NCBI GenBank assembly: GCA_016180925.1
Contig: JACPAH010000005.1
Coordinates: 1 to 55,336, forward strand
DNA from: Candidatus Aenigmatarchaeota archaeon
GTDB taxonomy: Archaea > Aenigmatarchaeota > Aenigmatarchaeia > GW2011-AR5
DNA: 55,336 nt
Direction: 5' to 3'
Below are positions 32,583-40,200 of the stretch, one piece after another; position 1 is the first letter of the stretch; each line of letters starts with the position of its first letter. The notes under the pieces are model-generated. The model ran no database searches. It worked only from the letters and a program-made list of their open reading frames with translations, and had not been told where the DNA came from. The translations under genes were made by a program, and so were the position numbers.

Positions 32583-33304
32583 TCAGTAAAGAAAGCTCTT
32601 CATGAAATGCCGCAACGCCATCAGGTGAAGCTCGACACGCTTCTCGAAATCTATCAAGCCGGGCGTTTCTATGCACACGACGCGCTTCGGCTCGATACTA
32701 TCTTTATGCCGCCGCGGTTCAGGATGCCGTACATAGTCTTGTCGTGATTTATGGGAACACCTTTCCTCTCGACGGCGCGGAGGAACAAGACATCATCGGC
32801 TATTATTTTGCCCAGCCTGCCGGCATCAAAGCTCCCCGTCTCATACATGTAGAACGACTCCATGTCAACATCCTCGTGGAGGGACATCATCATATCGAAG
32901 CTCTTCCCGTTCATGTAGTTTTCAACAATGGAGTTTTCCTTGTGGAATTTCTTGCATCCAAAATGCCTGTTCATGTCTATGGGACCGTTCTTCCTGATGT
33001 CCTTTGAAAATCCTACAGGATTCATCAGAGGTAATATCGTAAGCGAAAAATCCTTGAGGAAAACCGGCGTCTTCTCGTCCTCTATGAAGCGTACGGCAGC
33101 TTCCGGCGCGGCTTTTTCATTGCCGTGTATTCCGGCAGCGACAAGGACTTTTTTCCTGCCGTTCCCTATCTTTATCGCCACTATGGGGCATTTCGTGTTT
33201 TCGTGCACGACCATGCCAAGCACATTGGTATGGAAAGCCCGGTAATTCTTTGACGCGTTTGCATACCTTTTCAGGAGGGAAAAGCACCGGCCCGGATTGA
33301 ACAT
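32583..33304 (-). pseudogene. M14-family zinc carboxypeptidase/deacylase, frameshifted near its C-terminus
   Basis: Starts at ATG 33304, just after the tRNA-Leu 3' end. Motifs of the succinylglutamate-desuccinylase/aspartoacylase class: LVAAGIHGNEKAAPEA (zinc ligands His, Glu), NPVGF, DMNRHFG (Arg), SLHED (zinc His). The frame stops at 32669, but a neighbouring frame continues as EPKRVVCIETPG then FEKRVELHLMALRHFMKSFL to 32583, which contains ETPG, the usual position of the catalytic Glu region. The junction is near 32690-32705. The total span is 3n+2, so one base is missing. The break is not at a long homopolymer, so real decay is possible. Confidence 0.7.
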
Positions 33305-33307
33305 AAG

Positions 33308-33580
33308 TGCGGGAGGGCGGATTCGAACCGCCGAACGGACTAACCGACAAGATTGCCCATCTGGACTTGAGTTTCGCAATCATCCTGCCGTCATAACTCA
33401 AGATGCATCCTTGCGCCTTTTTCTGTCGGAATGAGACCAGATTTCCACATCTTTTCTTTCTGCTGTTCTTTTCTGCAGAAGACGTAAGTCTTCTGAGAAA
33501 TCCAAGAAGATTTCTTTGGAGTCTTCTTGGGATTTGGTACAGCTTTTCTTCTGAAGAAAAGGTGTCTTGGCTACCCCCGC
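33308..33580 (-). tRNA. tRNA-Leu(CAA) with at least three introns
   Basis: Acceptor GCGGGGG/CTCCCGC, discriminator A, T-arm GGCGG-TTCGAAT-CCGCC, variable stem CGG/CCG. Intron 1, canonical, 33354-33365 (12 nt): CTCA pairs with TGGG, bulges AGT and CAA. Intron 2, 33373-33409 (37 nt), between positions 30 and 31 of the anticodon stem: CGCA pairs with TGCG, bulges AGG and AAA. Splicing both gives CAAGA-CTCAAGA-TCTTG, a perfect anticodon arm. The D-loop between GCC (33569-33571) and GGC (33415-33417) has about 138 extra nt; TCTGGTC in the middle looks like the D-loop core, so this is probably two more introns. A paired hairpin unit lies inside the insert. Confidence 0.88.
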
Positions 33581-33606
33581 TTCAGTAGAAATTGTTTGCC
33601 AAAACA

Positions 33607-34608
33607 TTAAATGCCGATTTTATAGCGCAGAAATGCCGCCAATCCGCCCATGGAAAGCAGCCGCTCGCCGGCCTCATGATTGGAATAAATTATCTTCACT
33701 TCGGCGCCCCTTGATTCCGCCGTCTTAAGCAGGCTGTCCTTTTCCCTCACGAGCTTGTCCGACACCAGAAGCATGGAAACGGCCCCCATTTCCACGGCAT
33801 TTTCCACCTCCTTCGGGCCGTACATGACCTTTCCGTCTGCGGCCAGCTCGGAAAAAAACTTCTCCACGAGCCGCGTCTGCTCCGCAACAGCCGAGGACTT
33901 CACGAGCTTCTCGACAATGCCGCGGCGCAGGAGCTCCCTGACGCCGGCCTCCCCTGTATGGGCTATGCCGTCCATAATTATCTTCGATGCAAGGCTGCCG
34001 CCGGTTTCCTTCACGAGCTTCATCAGGTCGTCCTTCGCGAATCCCGGGCCGGCCAGTATTATCCTGAAGCAGTCCTTGTCCTGCATGTACTTCACGAGCT
34101 CGCCGTAGTACTTCTCCCTATTTTCCTGACCGTAAGTCTTCCCGGTGACTCCCCTGAAAGACGCAAGCGGCTGGAGCTTCTCCGTAAGCACGAAAAAATC
34201 AGCCTCGCCGTCGTCCATGACGCATATAAGCACTTTTGGATGCTTCACCTTCGCGTCATCGAGCCTCTGGAGCTCATACTTCTTCCATTCCCTTTCTATT
34301 GAGACGCTTTCGTTGGGCATTATCTCGAAGGCGTGCCATCCGCGCTCCCCTTCCGAGCACTCAATGATGCGGCCTGAAGCACGGAGCTGGCTTTCCTCAA
34401 AATCCACCTTCTCCACCGATACCCGCACGAATATGCTCTTCCTTACCGAAGTATGGGTGTCGCCGCGCTCTATCTTTATCGAGCGGAGGGTTTTGCCGCC
34501 GACTATGTCGCCCTTTCCGACTATTTCGGATATGAGCCACAAGTCGTCGGGGTTTTCTGGCACCAGGACGACGGTGTTGTGCCGGAGGTCTTTTTTCAGT
34601 ATCCTCAA
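33607..34608 (-). CDS. pelA: mRNA surveillance protein Pelota (Dom34)
   Basis: 333 residues from TTG 34608, giving RILKKDLRHNTVVLVPENPD, the normal Pelota start; the open frame further upstream would translate a hairpin repeat. Three eRF1-like domains; the central one contains VLICVMDDGEADFFVL and the last VENAVEMGAVSMLLVSDKLV. No GGQ motif, as expected. It binds stalled ribosomes to promote no-go decay with the Hbs1/aEF1A partner. SD GGAGGT and the TTG are buried in a perfect hairpin. Confidence 0.93.
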   Translation of the reverse strand: MRILKKDLRHNTVVLVPENPDDLWLISEIVGKGDIVGGKTLRSIKIERGDTHTSVRKSIFVRVSVEKVDFEESQLRASGRIIECSEGERGWHAFEIMPNESVSIEREWKKYELQRLDDAKVKHPKVLICVMDDGEADFFVLTEKLQPLASFRGVTGKTYGQENREKYYGELVKYMQDKDCFRIILAGPGFAKDDLMKLVKETGGSLASKIIMDGIAHTGEAGVRELLRRGIVEKLVKSSAVAEQTRLVEKFFSELAADGKVMYGPKEVENAVEMGAVSMLLVSDKLVREKDSLLKTAESRGAEVKIIYSNHEAGERLLSMGGLAAFLRYKIGI

Positions 34609-34650
34609 AGGAGATACCTCCTTTGGGATATCAAAAAGCTCTGCTTTTTG
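34606..34650 (-). promoter_or_regulatory. Paired hairpin capturing the SD and TTG start of pelA
   Basis: On the minus strand: stem 34632-34650 (arms CAAAAAGC, loop AGA), spacer ATATCC (6 nt), stem 34606-34625 (arms CAAAGGAG/CTCCTTTG, loop GTAT). The second stem contains GGAGGT and ends in TTG, the Pelota start, with a 7-nt SD spacing. It is identical to the hairpin at the GT4 start except for one loop base. This excludes the 21 upstream codons as natural N-terminus. Confidence 0.65.
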
Positions 34651-34707
34651 CATATCCTCATGGATAAACATGGGAAATTAATATTTTAAGTTCCATAATA
34701 ATGCCCA

Positions 34708-35421
34708 ATGGAACCTGTAAAGTATACGTTGATATCAGGCAATGAAACCGAGCTGTTCTCATTCTTCTGCCTCAACTTATGGCTCCAGTCAAGAATAGAT
34801 ACAGATAATGAAAGTGACGGCGATGAAGAGGTCAATACGTATGTTTCAGGCGTTCTTTACAGAGATGCATTGGGTATGTATATGACAGACGGCGCCGAAA
34901 CGAGGTTGAGAAAAAAGGCCGTTGACGTTGAATTACTTGCCGAGACGACAGAAACACCGCGAGAAAGACACGGAATTTATGCGAGAAATGCCGACCTCAG
35001 ATTCCTGAATGACGGCATATATGATGACAGAAGAATAACGGGTTGCGGAGACGTGTTTTATGAAAATGCGGCAGCTGCCCTAGAGGGAACCAAAATACGA
35101 AGAAACATGAGGCCGATGTTAGACAGACTGTCATCCGGATACCTTACCTATGTCAGCATTCTCCGCTACATGAAGGCCATGCACCTTGACATGATAAAAA
35201 GACTTTCACAGCAGGAAGTGGCCTCATTGCAAAATGACGCGCAGGAAGCGGCAGTGCCGTATATGAGAAGACTGGCTTATGCCGCCTTCACAGATGCTTA
35301 TGCGGATGCAAGGAATGCAACAGAGCCTGCAGCCCGTGCAGAAGCCGAAAGACGCGCCAATACAATAGCCGACCAGCTCAGAGGGATAGACCCGGGCTTC
35401 AGGTTCGATGGCTTCCAATAG
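34708..35421 (+). CDS. Hypothetical soluble protein, 237 residues
   Basis: No signal peptide or membrane span. The N-terminal half is mixed, with DNESDGDEEVNTYVSGVLYR; the C-terminal half (about 130-225) is a run of alanine-rich helices (AAVPYMRRLAYAAFTDAYAD, EPAARAEAERRANTIADQL). It is the first gene of a codirectional series leading to the 1603-residue transglycosylase-like protein. Not recognised. Confidence 0.5.
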   Translation: MEPVKYTLISGNETELFSFFCLNLWLQSRIDTDNESDGDEEVNTYVSGVLYRDALGMYMTDGAETRLRKKAVDVELLAETTETPRERHGIYARNADLRFLNDGIYDDRRITGCGDVFYENAAAALEGTKIRRNMRPMLDRLSSGYLTYVSILRYMKAMHLDMIKRLSQQEVASLQNDAQEAAVPYMRRLAYAAFTDAYADARNATEPAARAEAERRANTIADQLRGIDPGFRFDGFQ

Positions 35422-35464
35422 ACTTTTAAAGGTTTCTATGTTAATTACTTCTAAGTGACAAATT

Positions 35465-36616
35465 ATGGCAGATGAGGTTGTTAATCTGTTTCCACATGCA
35501 TTTGTAGCCGGCATCACGATACTTGCGGTGCTGCTTATCATATTCAACGTCAACACCTTTGTCCAGCTTCCGGTGCCGGGGACTGGGTTCCTTACCAGGG
35601 AGAGGTTTGACGAGAAGGATCTGAAAGGCGCGTTCTTCACAGGGATCAACTTCACTGACCAGTTCGCGGCCTTCAACTTCGACTTTGCCGTGGACAACCT
35701 TGCAGGCACCAAGACGGCAGGCATAGGCCAGAGAGAAGTGTCGAACGGCATATTGTTCGGCGAGAAGTCAGTCAGATACACGCTTGAGAAAGGCGAATCC
35801 GTCACCATAAAGTTCAGGATAGAAAGCACAAATGCCCTTACGCCTCTCGTATTCCGGCTCGGCGGCAAGGATTATGTTTACGACCTCAAGGAAGGCATCC
35901 ATGAAGTGACGATAGACGAGCCCTTCGAATACGGCAGCGTGCTTGAAATAACAACAGCCAGTTCAAACTGGAAAATATGGGCGCCGTCGCTTTACAGGCT
36001 TGAAGGAATAAGCATAAACGTCAAGGCGTTCAAGGAGGATGTCGACCAGTACATATTCAACGTCGACAAGGAGTTCGAGACGCTCCAGGGCGGGAGGATG
36101 GACCTTTACCTGAAGGAGAACGCAGGCATCCTGAAGATAGAGCTCAACGGCAAGGTCATATTCGACGGTATAGCGAGGGACTTCCAGCCCATACGCTTCT
36201 CAAGCAGCGACATAGAAAAAGGGCAGAACATACTCACATTCACGGCCACTCCAGAATCAAAGTTCTCCGGCGGGGCCACGATGGTCCTGTTCTACAAGCA
36301 CGGCGACCAGAAGGAAGTTAAAGCCGTGATAAACCTGACTGAGGCCGAGCAGAAGGCCGTAAAGCGCGGATACATAAGGTTCAAGATTGTTGACGTCAAG
36401 GAAAACGGCGGCGTCGCCGTACGCATAAAGCGCGGGGACGAGACAACGTTCAGCACATTCGCCCGCGCCGAAACAGGCTCCTATTCATTCGAGTTCACGA
36501 AAGACGAGCTCAGGCAGGGCATAAGCGTCGTCTCGATAGAAGCGATAGACGGCGCCTCCTTCCTGGTGAAGGAGCTTGACGTGAAGCTGGAGAAAGGCAT
36601 TGTATTGCAATTATAG
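35465..36616 (+). CDS. Membrane-anchored beta-rich surface protein, 383 residues
   Basis: An N-terminal helix (AFVAGITILAVLLIIFNVNT, about residues 12-32) without a cleavage site anchors a large outside domain made of alternating beta strands, probably two or three jelly-roll/Ig-like units (VRYTLEKGESVTIKFRIEST; KENAGILKIELNGKVIFDGI). It is second in the codirectional surface series; 44 bp after 34708's gene and 10 bp before the next. Not recognised, but fits a structural or adhesion role outside the membrane. Confidence 0.6.
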   Translation: MADEVVNLFPHAFVAGITILAVLLIIFNVNTFVQLPVPGTGFLTRERFDEKDLKGAFFTGINFTDQFAAFNFDFAVDNLAGTKTAGIGQREVSNGILFGEKSVRYTLEKGESVTIKFRIESTNALTPLVFRLGGKDYVYDLKEGIHEVTIDEPFEYGSVLEITTASSNWKIWAPSLYRLEGISINVKAFKEDVDQYIFNVDKEFETLQGGRMDLYLKENAGILKIELNGKVIFDGIARDFQPIRFSSSDIEKGQNILTFTATPESKFSGGATMVLFYKHGDQKEVKAVINLTEAEQKAVKRGYIRFKIVDVKENGGVAVRIKRGDETTFSTFARAETGSYSFEFTKDELRQGISVVSIEAIDGASFLVKELDVKLEKGIVLQL

Positions 36617-36626
36617 AGGCGAAAAA

Positions 36627-36959
36627 ATGCTCGGCGACACCCACAGGCTTCTCAGAAGACTGAAAAAGCATCATTATCTGGTGAGAAGAGAGACCGATAG
36701 TAATGACGGAGTATGTTGGAATATTTACCAGCCTCAAGGCGCTCACACCGCACCTGATATGTGGGACAGAAACGATGCCTATGTAGGGACTGTTCAAAGC
36801 TTCAATCCGGGGCCTGTTCAAATCAGAGACGCATACTTGTGCTTCGGAAGGCCGACCTTATTTTTCAACGAAACCCACGAAAAGACGGATGTAAAGAAAG
36901 AACTCCAGCAGATTGTAAGTTACTTTCCGCGGGCGAAATTCATCCAGAAAAGGCTATAA
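36627..36959 (+). CDS. Hypothetical protein, 110 residues
   Basis: Start ATG 36627, 10 bp after the previous stop with GAGGCG upstream; an earlier ATG overlaps the previous gene and is rejected. Sequence LGDTHRLLRRLKKHHYLVRR then ETDSNDGVCWNIYQPQG; basic N-terminus, no membrane span. It may be a small cytoplasmic partner of the surface genes or a nucleic-acid-binding protein. Not recognised. Confidence 0.5.
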   Translation: MLGDTHRLLRRLKKHHYLVRRETDSNDGVCWNIYQPQGAHTAPDMWDRNDAYVGTVQSFNPGPVQIRDAYLCFGRPTLFFNETHEKTDVKKELQQIVSYFPRAKFIQKRL

Positions 36960-36984
36960 TTCTAACAATCCTATAATAATAGTC

Positions 36985-37194
36985 ATGCAAGACGCCATGA
37001 CAGAGATAAAATCGCTTGAAAACGATAAAAAGCGCATAAAGCTCCTGCACTCGCTCGGCAAGATACCTTTCGAACAGAGCAAGAAGGAGATACGCATCCT
37101 AGACAGCAGGTTGAAGGTATTGATGGACAGCCTCCCTGAGAAAGAGAGAAGCATGCTCCTTTTCAGGAAGGAATATCATTCGGTTCATTACTAG
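36985..37194 (+). CDS. Small coiled-coil protein, 69 residues
   Basis: MQDAMTEIKSLENDKKRIKL then LHSLGKIPFEQSKKEIRILD: two short helices with a Pro/Phe turn, ending ERSMLLFRKEYHSVHY. Host codon use (ATA, AGG). It lies 25 bp after the preceding gene. Not recognised; its size and charge pattern suggest a helical-hairpin adaptor. Confidence 0.5.
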   Translation: MQDAMTEIKSLENDKKRIKLLHSLGKIPFEQSKKEIRILDSRLKVLMDSLPEKERSMLLFRKEYHSVHY

Positions 37195-37275
37195 CCTATT
37201 CTAACCTTTTTAGGGCGGGTTTCACCAATAATAAAACAGAGAAATTGTCATAACTAGATATGATTAGGTGAAAAA

Positions 37276-40200
37276 ATGGCTATTGACAAAGCAACAAGGG
37301 ACCTGGCTATAACAGAAGCGAGGGTATTAATGGGTAAAGGACTGACAGAAAGCGAAGCTGTACAACAAATCATGTTCAATTTTCCCGGAATATCAAGAGT
37401 AGAAGCCCAGAACATTGCTCATATTGCCTTTACTACCCCTGTCAGGGAAGAGCCTTACTTTTATGTGAATATACTTTCCCCACAAGACAGTCAATTAATC
37501 AATATAGAAACCGATACGACGTCAGAATCTCAGAGAAACCGCTTCTTTCACAAGAGAATTAATTTTTACTTCCAGATAACAGGCGGCAAGCCTCCTTTCA
37601 GATATGAAACAAAAGTGAGGAGAATAGGCCCGAGAGTTCCACATGAATACAACGACCATTTCTGGCCGTACAGAAGAGATGGAAACAATTATGTACCTGT
37701 TCGTATAAATCAAAATCTGAACGAAAACCGTGTCGGTGAGGAAAGAATAATACAGTTCTTTAAGGGCGGCGACTCACAGGAAGAGTTCCATCCTTTCAGG
37801 GAAGATGACGACCCGAACGCACAAATGACCGACTCCAACGGCAGCCTGCCTGAAGGAAGATACGAGATAAAAGTCATCGTAAAGGATGACGATGGCAACG
37901 GCAAGGAAACGACAGCAACATCAACGTTTCAGATAGTCTCAAAACCGCGCAGCAGGCTCCATGCCGTGATAACCTCGCCTGTTCTGAGCACGGACGAGGA
38001 GAAAGCGATGAAAGAGAAAGGCATAGAAGCCGTGCCTTCATATAAAGTCAGGTCTTCCAACACATCCGAGCAGGAATATTCATACACACAAGACGAGGAA
38101 TACTCAGAAGGCGACAAGCGCAAAGGGAAGAACAAGTATCATGACGAAATCACATTTGATTGTAGTGTGGACGGGGGCTCCGGGAGATATTATTATGAAT
38201 GGTTCATACAGGATGTAAGGCATGTGGGGGATATAAGCCCGAATGCCGGCGATGCTCCCGTAAAACTACCTCTCCGTTTTCTGGGAGTAAAGAATTTCAG
38301 CATAGGCGGCACAAACCACCCGATAGAGGAAATACCGGAAGGCAACCATGAAAGGGTGGACCCTCGTGCAAGCCTTCCTGAAGGACTTTACAGAGTCATC
38401 CTGAGGGTGACCGACAGGAGAGGCCTGAATGTAAGCGGCATGACAGGAGGCGGACTGAATGTCGCGCAAAACGCTTCGTCAGAGGCGACGGCATGGATAC
38501 GCATCGGCGAGGAGCAGGGGCCGACAACGCGCTCCCTCTCGTCATATGTCGGGATGAGGCCCGGCGTGGCGCGCATAGGGGGCGGATGGGCTGGCGGGCC
38601 GCGGGGTGCTTACACGCGGCGGCAGGCTGTGACAGGAATCAGCGAAAGGGCCATGCACAGGGTGCAGCATCCGATGTCGGGCTCGGGCAGAGCCCTCAGT
38701 TTCATAAAAAACGAGAAGAAGGAAGGAACGGGAACATGGGGCAAGGAAGGCACCAGGGGAACTATAAGGTCCAATATCGCGGTTCAATCGGCAGTGAACC
38801 AGGGAAAGCGCGAGCTCAACAGGTGGGCCAGGCAGATGTTCAGCCCGGAATTCCAGAGGCTCCAGCGCGAACTAAGAACCCTCACGGATACTTGGAGAAA
38901 CAGGAGGCGCGAATGGCTTGACATAAGAAACCAGGCAAGAAGGCAGTACGGAAGGTGGAGGGATTACCTCAAGGGCCAAGGCGGGGCTGATGCTCTCACG
39001 AATTCCATCGCCGTTGCGCAGCAGCGCGGCCGGGTAAACGAGGTGCAAGCTAGGCTTCTGACAGACCAGATAAACCAGGCATACAACAGGTTCACGAAAT
39101 CCGAGGAGGATCTCCTGAACTTCAGCCACAGCAAGGCCGGCGAATTGCATAAAACTATAAACGACAGGATGGAAAAGGTTGCGGAACAGGTCGCTGGACG
39201 CATCATCTACAGGTTCAAGATAAGGGATACGGCCGCAGCAAAGGATATCGAAAATGAGCTCAAACTTGAAGCCGGTAAAATCGCAAAAAGCATGGTGGAA
39301 AAAGGCAGGGACACGCTTTCAGGCCCGCTCGGGATGATAAGAAGCGCCTCCATGGGAGCGAAGACGGTAGGCGCCACATACTACAGCTTCTGGGAATTCT
39401 GGAGGGAAATACTGACGGCGCCTTTCATATGGGGGACGCTTTTCGCTATCGTCCAGTACCTCTTCATATTAACGTATGTGGGCTACAACCCGACATACCT
39501 TCTGGTATATCCGATAATAACGGCACTGTTCACTTTCCTTGTTTACTTCGGGGACCTCTTCGAGGGGGGTGCGCGGCCTTTCGATTTGTTCAACCACCTG
39601 GCATCCGGCGCCATCATAGGCTATACAGCAGTGCTGCTGATGCTGGCCTTCGGATTCCAGACTTTTGTAAGCACGGGATGGTTCTGGGGAATATGGATAT
39701 TCTTCAGCCTTGTCGGCATCTTCCAGTTTTACCATTCGGGAGGATTCAGGATAGTGCTCCAGGGCGGCGTCATAATACTGCTGTTCGCGTACATCGCGCT
39801 GGGGCCGTATTCAGGATACTATCACCAGGCCATAGACCAGGTAAGGGGGCCTGTTGTCGTCGCGTATGATGCGGTGGAGAAGACTATAAGCGATGTATAC
39901 CTGCTGGCAACGAACCCGACGGAATGGTACGCAAGGCAGCAGGTCCAGAATGTAAGGCCCGAAAGGTCTACTGTCGGCGCAAGAGCACTGGAAATCACGC
40001 TGTTCGACGCATTGCCTGCGAGCGTGCCGGCCGGGCAGCAGTTCGCGGTTACGACTGTCCTGAAGCATGAAGGCGTGCTGGACAACGTCACCGACATGAA
40101 AGTGGCGTTCTCATGCAACCAGTGGTGCTTAATTGACGGCGTCACAGCCACGGACAGCGACGTTGGCAAGACGAGCAAAGGGAAATTCACGATAAACAAT

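Noticed and set aside
33305-33379. Upstream extension of the M14 peptidase
   Set aside because: It runs through the tRNA-Leu 3' end.
34609-34671. N-terminal extension of Pelota by 21 residues
   Set aside because: The extension encodes a hairpin repeat; the Pelota family starts at the RILK sequence, which has its own TTG and SD.
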